Assembly (NCBI RefSeq): GCF_001571325.1
Contig: NZ_BCTO01000004.1
Coordinates: forward strand, 1 to 64,000
Direction: 5' to 3'
From: Delftia tsuruhatensis NBRC 16741
GTDB taxonomy: Bacteria; Pseudomonadota; Gammaproteobacteria; Burkholderiales; Burkholderiaceae_C
DNA length: 64,000 bases
Part shown: positions 53,597 to 62,310 of the stretch, piece after piece
Layout: each line of letters opens with the position of its first letter
Numbering within the stretch: the stretch's first letter is position 1
Made by a program: the position numbers and the translations under genes
The notes under the pieces: model-generated
What the model was told of the DNA's origin: nothing
The model's database searches: none
What the model saw: the letters and a program-made list of their open reading frames with translations, nothing else

Positions 53597-54532
53597 ATGA
53601 TCAACCTGCACCGATTCGATCTGCTGACGCTGCGCCTGTATGTGGCCGTGGTCGATGCCGGCAGCCTGACGGCGGGCTCGCGCACGCTGGGGCTGTCACT
53701 GGCAGCCGCCAGCAAGCGCGTGGCCGAGCTGGAGCAGCACTGCGGCGTGACCCTGCTGGTGCGCAGCAAGCGCGGCGTCACGCCCACGCCCGCCGGCCAG
53801 AGCATGTACCACCATGCCGTGGACGTGGTGGCCCGGCTTGAACATCTGGCCCTGGCCATGGACGACTTTCGCAGCGGCGCCACGGGCCAGTTGCGCCTGT
53901 GGGCCAACAACTCGGCGTTCGCAGGCTTTCTGCCCCGGCTGCTGGCCGACTTCATGGCGGCCCACCCGGGTGTCTCGGTGGACCTGGAAGACGCGCTGAG
54001 CGAGGAGTCCGTGCGCGCCGTGCTCAGCGGCGTGGCCGAGCTGGCCATCATCGGGGAGAACACGCCCCTGGAAGGGCTGAGCACCCAGGTCTGCGATGTG
54101 GACGAGCTGGTGCTGGTCATGCCGCGCGGCCATGCGCTGGACACGGACGACGACTCCCCCGTGCCCCTGGCCACCGTGCTGGACCACGACTTCGTGAGCC
54201 TGGCCCGCTCCACCTCGCTGATGCAGCGCATTGCGGCCGAGGCCGAATCCATCAACCGGCCCGTGCGGATCCGCATCCAGGTGCGCAGCTTCGATGCCAT
54301 GTGCCACATGGTCTCGGTGGGCCTGGGCCTGGCCATCCTGCCGCGCGCGGCCACCGCGCCGCACCTGGCCGCGCGGGCACTGCGGCTGCGCCCGCTGGGG
54401 GCGCTCAACACCCGGCGCCGGCTGCTGCTGGCCATGCGCTCGCAGGCCACGCTGTCAGGACCGGCCCAGGCCCTGGTGGACATGGTGGCCGCCCGGGCGG
54501 CGGCGCTGGGGTTCGCGCAGCCGCAGCGCTGA
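53597..54532 (+). CDS. LysR-family regulator
   Basis: 311 residues from the ATG at 53597, placed 6 nt after GGAGG; another ATG at 53591 sits directly on that site. N-terminal HTH (DAGSLTAGSRTLGLSLAAAS, KRVAELEQHCGVTLLVRSKR) and a substrate-binding domain (LRLWANNSAFAGFLPRLLAD, LILP-type end). Divergent from the Bug/maleate isomerase operon across a 105-bp gap, the normal layout for control of the neighbour. The effector is likely the same carboxylate. Confidence 0.9.
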   Translation: MINLHRFDLLTLRLYVAVVDAGSLTAGSRTLGLSLAAASKRVAELEQHCGVTLLVRSKRGVTPTPAGQSMYHHAVDVVARLEHLALAMDDFRSGATGQLRLWANNSAFAGFLPRLLADFMAAHPGVSVDLEDALSEESVRAVLSGVAELAIIGENTPLEGLSTQVCDVDELVLVMPRGHALDTDDDSPVPLATVLDHDFVSLARSTSLMQRIAAEAESINRPVRIRIQVRSFDAMCHMVSVGLGLAILPRAATAPHLAARALRLRPLGALNTRRRLLLAMRSQATLSGPAQALVDMVAARAAALGFAQPQR

Positions 54533-54554
54533 GCGACGCCAGGTCGGCGCCGGC

Positions 54555-54995
54555 TTACTGGCGCCAGGGCAGGCCGCGCAGGCGCCAGCCGCCGACATGG
54601 CCGCGCTGGCCGTTGGCGTCCACATCGCCCTCGAAGCCTTCGAGGATGTTGTAGGCCTCGATGCCCAGTTGCGCTGCGCGCTGGGCAGCGGCCACCGAGC
54701 GCACGCCGCTGCGGCACAGCAGGACCACCTTGCCGCCCTCAGGCACGGCGGCGCGCAGCTGGCTGTCGAAATCGGGGTTCATGGCCATGGACGGCCACTG
54801 CTTCCAGGCCACGGCCACGGCGCCGGGTACGCGGCCCACCCACTCGCGCTCGGCATCGGTGCGCACGTCCACCAGCGCGGCTTCGCCGGATTGCAGCCAT
54901 TGCCAAGCAAGTTCGGGAGGAATGTCGCCGGCATAGCCCTGTGCGGGCTGGACGGTCAGGGGAATGGCTGCGGGAACGGGAGCGTTTGCGGACAT
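54555..54995 (-). CDS. Rhodanese-like sulfurtransferase
   Basis: 146 residues from the ATG at 54995. Single rhodanese domain: ALVDVRTDAEREWVGRVPGA, then catalytic Cys in VVLLCRSGVRSVAAA, followed by YNILEGFEGDVDANGQRGHV and GWRLRGLPW. Transfers sulfane sulfur; physiological acceptor unknown. Its upstream region contains a perfect tandem 22-bp repeat. Confidence 0.88.
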   Translation of the reverse strand: MSANAPVPAAIPLTVQPAQGYAGDIPPELAWQWLQSGEAALVDVRTDAEREWVGRVPGAVAVAWKQWPSMAMNPDFDSQLRAAVPEGGKVVLLCRSGVRSVAAAQRAAQLGIEAYNILEGFEGDVDANGQRGHVGGWRLRGLPWRQ

Positions 54996-55033
54996 GGATG
55001 GGCTTTCTTGATAGGACGCGGTTGTGTGCCCGG

Positions 55034-55077
55034 CAAGAATAACCGTCCAGCCCGACAAGAATAACCGTCCAGCCCGA
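55034..55077. repeat. Two perfect 22-bp tandem copies
   Basis: Unit begins CAAGAATAACCGTCCAGCCC plus GA; copies at 55034-55055 and 55056-55077. Lies in the short gap between the rhodanese gene start and the peptidase gene stop. Confidence 0.9.
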
Positions 55078-55107
55078 CCGGCGCCGCCTCGCCGGTGCCC
55101 GAGTCGC

Positions 55108-56034
55108 CTATTCCCAGGGCGGCAGCAGCCTGTCGCGCAGCACCTGGCGCTGCGCCTCCCAGCCCGGCATCACGCTGGCCACCGTGGCCCAGAAGCGCGG
55201 GCTGTGGTCCATGTGGCGCAGGTGGGACAGCTCGTGCACGACTACGTAGTCGATGACCTCGGGCGTGTGCTGCATGAGCCGCCAGTTCAGGCGGATGGCC
55301 CCTGCGGTGTTGGCGCTGCCCCAGCGCGTGCGCGCGCTGGTCAGGCGCAGGCTGGTCCATTGCACGCCCAGCAGCGGCGCATGGCGCTGCAGGCTGGCCG
55401 TGAACCAGGAGCGGGCCTCGCGCAGCATCCAGGCCTGCACGCAGGCACGCACCTCGGCAACTGATGCGTCTGGCGCCAGGGGCAGGTGCAGGGACTGGCT
55501 GCCGTCGGCCGCCTGTTCGCGGTGGACCTGGCGGGTGCGCAGCGGCTGGGCTTCGCCACCGGTGAGAAGCAGTGCCAGGGGACGCCCCAGATAGTCGATC
55601 TCGCCGCCGTGCTCCCACCGGATGCGTGCCGACTGCTGGGCCCGCTGGCGCTGCCCGGCCTCCTGGAGCTTGCGCAGTATCCAGCCCGACTTCGCATCCA
55701 GTGCCTGCCCGATGGCCGTCATGCTCACCCATGCGGGCGCGCTGACCACCAGCCCCTGCGCGCCGATGGTGAAGCCTATGGTGCGCCGGCGCGACCGCTG
55801 CAACCGAAAGTGCAGCACCTGCCCCTGGAGAACCGCCTGCTGGTTGGCTTGCGGATGAACGAAGGAACTGTGCACGGAGCCGGCGGGCGGGGTGGGTGCA
55901 GGTGCAGGTGCAGGCAAAGCCTGCGGCGCTTCGGGTTGAGCGGATCGCTCACGGCGCGGCCTCAGCCCGCCGTCCTTTCTTTCCACGGCGGGCGGCACCA
56001 ACCAGTCCCAGGAACGCTGTGCCGTGTCCGCCAT
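55108..56034 (-). CDS. YgjP-like metallopeptidase domain protein
   Basis: 308 residues. A Pro/Ala-rich first 60 residues leads to the DUF45 domain: LRRTIGFTIGAQGLVVSAP-type opening (RRRTIGFTIGAQGLVV), TSARTRWGSANTAGAIRLNW, and zinc motif VVHELSHLRHMDHSPRFW (HExxH with downstream His). Resembles SprT/YgjP proteins, some encoded next to type I restriction or in lone operons. Ends near the tandem repeat. Substrate unknown. Confidence 0.82.
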   Translation of the reverse strand: MADTAQRSWDWLVPPAVERKDGGLRPRRERSAQPEAPQALPAPAPAPTPPAGSVHSSFVHPQANQQAVLQGQVLHFRLQRSRRRTIGFTIGAQGLVVSAPAWVSMTAIGQALDAKSGWILRKLQEAGQRQRAQQSARIRWEHGGEIDYLGRPLALLLTGGEAQPLRTRQVHREQAADGSQSLHLPLAPDASVAEVRACVQAWMLREARSWFTASLQRHAPLLGVQWTSLRLTSARTRWGSANTAGAIRLNWRLMQHTPEVIDYVVVHELSHLRHMDHSPRFWATVASVMPGWEAQRQVLRDRLLPPWE

Positions 56035-56047
56035 GCCGACTCCTGCC

Positions 56048-56788
56048 TCAGGCGCGGTAGGCCTCGGGGTCGAGGCGCTGCATCTCGGATTCGATCCAGT
56101 TTTCGACTTCCACCATCAGCTCCTCGTGCTTGCGGCCCACGGAAGGGATGGGCTTGCCGATGGAGACATCGACCACGCCCGGGGTCTTGATGAAGGCCTT
56201 GCGCGGCCAGCACTTGGCCGAGGTGACGGCAATGGGCACCACGGGCACGCCGGTCATGATGGCCAGGCGCGTGGCGCCGGTCTTGTACTCGCCGCGTTCG
56301 CCGCGCGGGATGCGCGTGCCTTCGGGGAACATGATGACCCAGGTGCCCTGGGCCAGCAGGCGCCGGCCCTGCTCCACGACCTTGTGGAATGCGCGCGAGC
56401 CGTGCTTGCGGTCGATATGGATCATGTCCATGCTGCCGATGGACCAGCCGAAGAAGGGCACCATGAGCAGTTCCTTCTTGAACACATAGGCCAGCGGGCG
56501 CGGCATGATCGCCGGCATGAGGAAGGTCTCGTAGGTGGATTGGTGCTTGACCAGCAGCACCACGCCCTGCTTGGGATCGGTGGGCAGGTTCTCCATGCCC
56601 TGCACGCGGTGGCGCACGCCCATGATCACGCGGGCGCTGTCCACCGACAGCTTGAGCCAGGCGCGCGCCACGGCATAGACGCGGCGCGGCCCGCCGCCCA
56701 GCCAGCGCGTGAGCAGCACGGCCAGGGTGTAGGGGATCACGGTGATGCCCATCCAGAGCATGTGGAGGGTGGAGCGGATCAGGGACAT
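56048..56788 (-). CDS. plsC: 1-acyl-sn-glycerol-3-phosphate acyltransferase
   Basis: 246 residues, membrane-associated by a first segment (about 8-35). Makes phosphatidic acid. Block I appears as VKHQSTYETF (His with Glu replacing Asp, common in this subgroup), block III as IMFPEGTRIPRGERG, and block IV VPIAVTSAKCW. Part of a leftward row with gmhB-like and glyS/glyQ genes upstream. Confidence 0.9.
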   Translation of the reverse strand: MSLIRSTLHMLWMGITVIPYTLAVLLTRWLGGGPRRVYAVARAWLKLSVDSARVIMGVRHRVQGMENLPTDPKQGVVLLVKHQSTYETFLMPAIMPRPLAYVFKKELLMVPFFGWSIGSMDMIHIDRKHGSRAFHKVVEQGRRLLAQGTWVIMFPEGTRIPRGERGEYKTGATRLAIMTGVPVVPIAVTSAKCWPRKAFIKTPGVVDVSIGKPIPSVGRKHEELMVEVENWIESEMQRLDPEAYRA

Positions 56789-56930
56789 GGCGGCAGTGTG
56801 GTGCAGAAAGCGGCGCAGCGGCCGGGCGGCTGGCCCGGGCCTTGCGCCCTCAGGAATCGGAATTCACAAAGATAGCATTGTGCGCAGGACAGCAGGCCGG
56901 CGGCGCATGGACAAAGCGCCGTTCAGGCGT

Positions 56931-57500
56931 TCAGGGAGCCGGTGCGGCATCTGCCGGAACCAGCGCATCGGCCAGCGCGGCCAGGCTGGCATGGCGCCGG
57001 GTGCCGGCAGGCAATCCGGGCGGAAGTTCGCCGTCCAGAGACACTCCGGCGCTGGCGCCCGTGCAGACCAGGTGCAGGCGTGCGCCCATGGCCGCTCCGG
57101 CCTGCAGGTGGGCCACGCAGGAACCTATGACCCACAGCTGCTGCCCCTCGACGCCGAAGCGCTCGGCAATCTGCTCGAACAGCGCCGTGCCGGGCTTGCG
57201 GCAATGGCATTCCTCGTCCGGGGCATGGGGGCAGTAGAAAACCGCATCGACGCGCGCGCCTGCCGCCGCCATTTCGCGATGCATGCGCGCGTGCACGGCA
57301 TTGAGCTCGGTCACGTCGAACAGGCCCCGGCCCAGGCCTGGCTGGTTGGTGGCGACCACCACATGCCAGCCCGCCCGGTTCAGGCGCGCCACGGCTTCCA
57401 GCGCACCGCGCTGGGCCTTCCAGGCCTCGGCCGAGCCGATGAACCCCTCTTCACCGATCTGGTTGAGGGTTCCGTCACGGTCCAGGATCGCAATTTTCAT
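56931..57500 (-). CDS. gmhB: D,D-heptose 1,7-bisphosphate phosphatase-like HAD protein
   Basis: 189 residues. HAD motif I is ILDRDGTLNQ near residue 5, motif II VVVATNQPGLGRG, and the GmhB zinc loop is CPHAPDEECHCRKPG (shortened between the ligand pairs). The usual motif IV GDSxxDL is replaced by IGSCVAHLQAGA, so two acidic Mg-binding residues are missing. It may be a weak or altered phosphatase, or depend on another residue. Normal role is in lipopolysaccharide heptose synthesis; the neighbour plsC is also lipid-linked. Confidence 0.8.
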   Translation of the reverse strand: MKIAILDRDGTLNQIGEEGFIGSAEAWKAQRGALEAVARLNRAGWHVVVATNQPGLGRGLFDVTELNAVHARMHREMAAAGARVDAVFYCPHAPDEECHCRKPGTALFEQIAERFGVEGQQLWVIGSCVAHLQAGAAMGARLHLVCTGASAGVSLDGELPPGLPAGTRRHASLAALADALVPADAAPAP

Positions 57501-57535
57501 GGTCGGGTCCCAAGAATGTCAGAACTCAATTGCGC

Positions 57536-57677
57536 GCGTCCCAAGACGAGGGACACCGAGGAAGGGCCTAGGCCGGCCGCGCCGCCCCGCACCGAGGGTG
57601 CCGTCCCCCTCCCTTGCGAAGCAAGTAGAGAGGCGCCGTGCCACGGGGGGAAGGCGCGAAGCGCCTCAGGGGGTGCT
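57536..57677 (-). repeat. 3'-end intergenic repeat, copy D
   Basis: Longest copy, about 140 bp between glyS and the gmhB-like gene. It has the GACACCGAG-AAGGGCC block of copies B and C and an inserted CCCTCCCTTGCGAAGCAAGT segment shared in part with copy A. The CACCCCCTGAG end starts six bases after the glyS stop. Confidence 0.75.
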
Positions 57678-57681
57678 CCAT

Positions 57682-59793
57682 TCACGCCAGTCGCGAAAGG
57701 TCCGCCACGCGGTTCATGGCTTCGTGCAACGTGGCCAGCAGGCCCAGGCGGTTGGCCTTGAGCGCCGGGTCTTCGGCGTTGACCATCACATGCTCGAAGA
57801 AGGCATCGACCGGGGCGCGCAGCGCGGCCAGGGTCTGCAGGCTGGCCGTGTAGTCGCCGGCAGCAAACTGCTGCTGCGCCTTGGGCGCCACCGATTGCAG
57901 GGCTGCGTACAGGTCCTTCTCGGCCACCTCGGCCAGCACGGCCGCGTCGACCTGGGCCTGCACGGCCTGGTCGGCCTTCTTGAGGATGTTGCCCACGCGC
58001 TTGTTGGCGGCGGCCAGGGCCGGTGCCTCGGGCAGCTCGCCGAAGGCGCGCACGGCCTCCAGGCGCTTTTGCACGTCGGACAGGCGCTGCGGGCGCAGGG
58101 CCAGCACGGAGTCCACTTCCTGGGCCGAGAAACCCTGCTCGCGCAGGTTGCCGGCCAGGCGGTCGTAGATGAAATCGGCCAGTTGGGGCGTGGCGTCCTC
58201 GATCTTGTCGCCGAAGGCGGGCAGCACGCTGACCAGCAGGGTTTCCAGGTCCAGCGCCAGGTCCTTCTCGACCAGCATGCGGATCACGCCCAGGGCGTGG
58301 CGGCGCAGCGCGAAGGGGTCGCGGTCGCCCGTGGGCAGGTTGCCGATGCCGAACATGCCGACCAGGGTTTCCAGCTTGTCGGCCAGGGCCACGACCACGC
58401 CGGCGTTGCCGCGCGGCAGTTCGTCGCCCGCAAAGCGGGGCTTGTAGTGGTCCTCGATGGCATCGGCCACGGCCACGTCCAGGCCGTCGTTGAGCGCGTA
58501 GTAGCGGCCCATGGTGCCCTGCAGTTCGGGAAACTCGCCCACCATGTCGGTCACGAGGTCGGTCTTGGCCAGTTGCGCGGCCAGGTCGGCCTGCTGGGCC
58601 AGGCCCGTGTCGCCCAGCTGGCGGGCAATGCTCTTGGCGATGGAGCGCACGCGCTCCACGCGCTCGCCCTGGGTGCCGAGCTTGTTGTGGTAGACCACCT
58701 TGCCCAGCCCGTCCACGCGCGAGGCCAGGGTCTTCTTGCGGTCCTGGTCGAAGAAGAACTTGGCGTCGGCCAGACGCGGGCGCACCACGCGTTCGTTGCC
58801 GCCGATGACGGCGCTGGCATCCTGGGGGCTGATGTTGCTGACCACCAGGAACTGGTGGGTCAGCCGGCCGGCGGCGTCAAGCAGCGGGAAGTACTTCTGG
58901 TTGGCCTTCATGGTGAGGATCAGGCATTCCTGCGGCACGTCGAGGAATTCCTTCTCGAACTCGCAGACCAGCACATTGGGGCGCTCGACCAGGGCCGTGA
59001 CTTCGTCCAGCAGGGCCTCGTCCTCGATGGGACGGACACCGCCGCCCACGCGCTCGGCAGCGGCCTGCAGCTGGCGCGCGATCTCGGCACGGCGCTCGGC
59101 GAAGCTGGCGATGACGGCGCCTTCCTCGCGCAGCTGCGCGGCGTAGTCATCGGCGGAGCGGATGACCACGGGATCGACCGCCGCCTCGAAGCGGTGGCCA
59201 TGCGTGGCCGTGCCGGCCGTCAGGCCCAGGGCCTTGACGCCGATCAGCACCTCGGTGCCGTGCAGCACCACCAGGCCGTGGGCCGGGCGCACGAAATGGA
59301 CGCTGCTCCAGCCGTCGGCCAGCTGGTAGCGCATGACCTTGGGGATGGGCAGCCGGGCAATGGCTTCGTCCAGCGCCTTTTGCACGCCGTCGGCCAGCAT
59401 CACGCCGCGCACGGTGGAGGCGTGGAACAGGGCCTCGGCCTTGCCTTCGCCCTGGCGGGTCAGGCTGGCAACGGCTTCTTCGCCGGCGCCCAGGGCGGCC
59501 AGCTTCTTGATCAGTGCGGGCGTGGGCTTGCCGTCGGCGTCCAGGCCCACGGAGACGGGCATGAGCTTTTGCGACACGGCCTTGTCCTCGGCCTGGGGCA
59601 GGACTTCGGTGATGTGGGCGGCCAGGCGGCGCGGCGAGGCATAGGCCGTCAGGCGCGCTTCGCTGGAGGCCAGCAGGCCCTGGGCCTTGAGCTGCTCGAA
59701 CAGCACGCCGGCAAAGGCGTCGCCCAGCTTTTGCAGCGCCTTCGGGGGCAGCTCTTCGACAAACAGTTCAACAAGAAGATTCGATGCGTTCAT
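57682..59793 (-). CDS. glyS: Glycyl-tRNA synthetase beta subunit
   Basis: 703 residues from the ATG at 59793. Charges tRNA-Gly with GlyQ in the bacterial alpha2beta2 enzyme. Opening motif LLVELFVEELPPKALQKLGD and the HD-type and anticodon-binding regions (ECLILTMKANQKYFPLLD, LADKLETLVGMFGIGNLPTG) are typical. It follows glyQ by 34 nt. An open frame continues 67 codons upstream into glyQ, but not as coding sequence. Confidence 0.95.
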   Translation of the reverse strand: MNASNLLVELFVEELPPKALQKLGDAFAGVLFEQLKAQGLLASSEARLTAYASPRRLAAHITEVLPQAEDKAVSQKLMPVSVGLDADGKPTPALIKKLAALGAGEEAVASLTRQGEGKAEALFHASTVRGVMLADGVQKALDEAIARLPIPKVMRYQLADGWSSVHFVRPAHGLVVLHGTEVLIGVKALGLTAGTATHGHRFEAAVDPVVIRSADDYAAQLREEGAVIASFAERRAEIARQLQAAAERVGGGVRPIEDEALLDEVTALVERPNVLVCEFEKEFLDVPQECLILTMKANQKYFPLLDAAGRLTHQFLVVSNISPQDASAVIGGNERVVRPRLADAKFFFDQDRKKTLASRVDGLGKVVYHNKLGTQGERVERVRSIAKSIARQLGDTGLAQQADLAAQLAKTDLVTDMVGEFPELQGTMGRYYALNDGLDVAVADAIEDHYKPRFAGDELPRGNAGVVVALADKLETLVGMFGIGNLPTGDRDPFALRRHALGVIRMLVEKDLALDLETLLVSVLPAFGDKIEDATPQLADFIYDRLAGNLREQGFSAQEVDSVLALRPQRLSDVQKRLEAVRAFGELPEAPALAAANKRVGNILKKADQAVQAQVDAAVLAEVAEKDLYAALQSVAPKAQQQFAAGDYTASLQTLAALRAPVDAFFEHVMVNAEDPALKANRLGLLATLHEAMNRVADLSRLA

Positions 59794-59827
59794 GGTCTGG
59801 TGTTCTCTCGGTGCAGCGGTGTCCGCC

Positions 59828-60766
59828 TCAGGCGGCCTTCTTGCCCTGTTGTTCGGCGGCCTTGGCCAGCTCGGCCAGCACTTCGTCGGCATGGGCCTTG
59901 GGCGCCATGGGGAAGCCCAGGCGCGCACGGCTGTCCATATAGGCCTTGGCCACGGCGCGGGCCAGGTTGCGGATGCGGCCGATGTAGGCGGCACGCTCCG
60001 TCACGCTGATGGCGCCGCGCGCATCGAGCAGGTTGAAGGTGTGGGCGGCCTTGAGCACCTGCTCGTAGGCCGGCAGCGCCAGCTGTTCGCCGATCAGGTG
60101 GTTGGCCTGCTTTTCGTGGGCGCTGAAGGCGGTGAACAGGAAGTCGGCGTCCGAGTGCTCGAAGTTGTAGGTGGACTGCTCCACCTCGTTCTGGTGGTAG
60201 ACGTCGCCGTAGCTCAGGCCGTCGGTCCAGGTCAGGTTGTAGACGTTGTCCACGCCCTGCAGGTACATGGCCAGGCGCTCCAGGCCATAGGTGATCTCGC
60301 CGGTGGCGGGCTTGCAGTCGATGCCGCCGACCTGCTGGAAGTAGGTGAACTGGGTCACCTCCATGCCGTTGAGCCAGACTTCCCAGCCCAGGCCCCAGGC
60401 GCCCAGCGTGGGGTTTTCCCAGTCGTCCTCGACAAAGCGGATGTCGTTCTTCTTGAGATCGAAGCCCAGGGCCTCGAGCGAGCCCAGGTACAGCTCCAGG
60501 ATGTTGTCGGGCGCGGGCTTGAGCACGACCTGGAACTGGTAGTAGTGCTGCAGGCGGTTGGGGTTGTCGCCGTAGCGGCCGTCCTTGGGGCGGCGGCTGG
60601 GCTGCACGTAGGCGGCCTTCCAGGGCTCGGGGCCCAGGGCGCGCAGGAAGGTGGCGGTATGCGAGGTGCCCGCGCCCACTTCCATGTCATAGGGCTGGAG
60701 CAGCGCGCAGCCCTGGTCGGCCCAGTAGGACTGCAGCTTGAGGATGATTTGTTGGAAAGTGAGCAT
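59828..60766 (-). CDS. glyQ: Glycyl-tRNA synthetase alpha subunit
   Basis: 312 residues from the ATG at 60766. Catalytic subunit with class II motifs; signature region [40 protein letters not shown] and [20 protein letters not shown]. Operon glyQ-glyS as in most proteobacteria. Confidence 0.96.
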   Translation of the reverse strand: MLTFQQIILKLQSYWADQGCALLQPYDMEVGAGTSHTATFLRALGPEPWKAAYVQPSRRPKDGRYGDNPNRLQHYYQFQVVLKPAPDNILELYLGSLEALGFDLKKNDIRFVEDDWENPTLGAWGLGWEVWLNGMEVTQFTYFQQVGGIDCKPATGEITYGLERLAMYLQGVDNVYNLTWTDGLSYGDVYHQNEVEQSTYNFEHSDADFLFTAFSAHEKQANHLIGEQLALPAYEQVLKAAHTFNLLDARGAISVTERAAYIGRIRNLARAVAKAYMDSRARLGFPMAPKAHADEVLAELAKAAEQQGKKAA

Positions 60767-61124
60767 GACTTGTTTCAGGCGTCGCACGCAGGCCGGGGCC
60801 GCGCCGGTGAATGAGAGGCGGCTCGCGCCGCGCAAACGACGATTTTAAGGCGCCGCCCGGCCCTGCGCCGTGGCGCGGGCCTGCGGCCCCACGGCAGACG
60901 CTCCACAGGGCGATCTGCATCAAAAAACGGAGCAGGCGACACATGCCGGCAAAGGCCGTGGCGCGCGAAGACCCGAAAGCCCGCCTTGCACGACGCATCC
61001 GGATCATTTTTTGACAATTCACCGGGGCAGCGGCCGGTGGCCGTTCTCCCCGCCGCCATGCACGCCGCCTAGAATGGCCCATTGACCTTTTTTGTCGTGG
61101 ACCACCACCGTTTCGGAGCCTGCC
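60767..61124. other. Divergent intergenic region between glyQ and the SPFH gene
   Basis: About 360 bases. A consensus -35 TTGACA occurs at 61011-61016 reading right, but no matching -10 at normal spacing; a TAGAAT at 61070-61075 could serve as -10 without a good -35. No gene is supported. Promoters of both flanking genes are expected here. Confidence 0.45.
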
Positions 61125-62237
61125 ATGAACCTGATGAACATCATCACCAAGCAACTGATAGAGATCATCGAGTGGACCGATGACTCGCGCGACACGCTCT
61201 CCTACCGCTGGCCCGACGACGACAAGGAAATCAAGAACGGCGCCCAGCTCATCGTGCGCGAGTCGCAGCAGGTGCAGTTCGTCTCGGCCGGCCAGTACGC
61301 CGACCTGTTCAGCCCCGGCAAGCACACGCTGACCACGCAGAACATTCCCATCCTGTCCACCATCCAGGGCTGGAAGTACGGCTTCAACTCGCCGTTCAAG
61401 TGCGATGTCTACTTCATCAACACGCGGCTGTTCACGGGCAACAAGTGGGGCACCTCCAACCCCGTGATGGTGCGCGACCAGGACTTCGGCGCCGTGCGCC
61501 TGCGCGCCTTCGGCACCTATGACTTCCGCATCGTCGAGCCGGCCAAGTTCCTCAAGGAAGTGGCCGGCACGGACCAGAACTTCCGCATCGACGAGTTCGC
61601 CGACACCATGCGCTCGCGCATCATCAGCGTGTTCACCGAGTCGCTGGCCAAGGCCCGGGTGCCCGTGCTGGACGTGGCCCAGCGCTATGGCGAGCTGGGC
61701 GATGCGCTGCTGCCGCTGATCAACCCGGCCATGACGGACAAGTACGGCCTGGAGATCACCAGCTTCGTGCTGGAGAACGTGTCCGTGCCGCCCGAGGTGG
61801 AGCAGGCCATCGACAAGCGCTCCAGCATGACGGCCATCGGCAACCTCAACGACTACGTCAAGTACCAGATGGGCCAGGCCATGACCACGGGCGGCGAAGG
61901 CGCTGCCGCAGCCACCCTGCCCGCCACCATGGCCATGGGCTTCGGCATGGCGCAGGAGATGATGAAGAGCATGCAAAACGGCGGCGGCGCCGGTGGCGCA
62001 CCGGCCGGCCAGGCCTCCGACCCGTTCTCGCCTGCCGCCGCCCAGGCCGCCCAGGCGCCGGCAGCACCCGCCGCCGGTGGCCTGCAGGTGCTGACTCCGG
62101 CACAGGCGGCCCAGGTGCTGGGTGTCAGCGAGGCCGATGTGCTGGCCGAGATCCAGGCCGGCAACCTCAAGGCGCGCCAGATCGGCAGCCAGTGGCGCAT
62201 TGCGCAAGCCGCACTCGATGACTTCCTGCGCGGCTGA
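61125..62237 (+). CDS. SPFH/band-7 protein with C-terminal HTH (excisionase-type)
   Basis: 370 residues from the ATG at 61125 with GGAG 7 nt upstream. SPFH domain at about 20-260, of the COG4260 'virion core' type (MVRDQDFGAVRLRAFGTYDF, VSVPPEVEQAIDKRSSM). A Gly/Ala/Gln-rich linker (about 270-320) leads to a helix-turn-helix of the MerR/excisionase type at about 320-370 (LTPAQAAQVLGVSEADVLAE, IGSQWRIAQAALDDFLRG) instead of the usual zinc ribbon. The zinc-ribbon protein follows as a separate gene. Membrane-scaffold role is inferred. Confidence 0.85.
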   Translation: MNLMNIITKQLIEIIEWTDDSRDTLSYRWPDDDKEIKNGAQLIVRESQQVQFVSAGQYADLFSPGKHTLTTQNIPILSTIQGWKYGFNSPFKCDVYFINTRLFTGNKWGTSNPVMVRDQDFGAVRLRAFGTYDFRIVEPAKFLKEVAGTDQNFRIDEFADTMRSRIISVFTESLAKARVPVLDVAQRYGELGDALLPLINPAMTDKYGLEITSFVLENVSVPPEVEQAIDKRSSMTAIGNLNDYVKYQMGQAMTTGGEGAAAATLPATMAMGFGMAQEMMKSMQNGGGAGGAPAGQASDPFSPAAAQAAQAPAAPAAGGLQVLTPAQAAQVLGVSEADVLAEIQAGNLKARQIGSQWRIAQAALDDFLRG

Positions 62238-62310
62238 CATTTCCGTGGTTTGACCCTTTGCGGCGCCAGGCCCTGCCTGGCGCCGCGTCCCGTTTTCCAG
62301 GACCGATGCC

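Noticed and set aside
57283-60009. A 2.7-kb plus-strand open frame across glyS/glyQ
   Set aside because: Mirror frame of the glycyl-tRNA synthetase genes, with biased composition and no recognisable motif.
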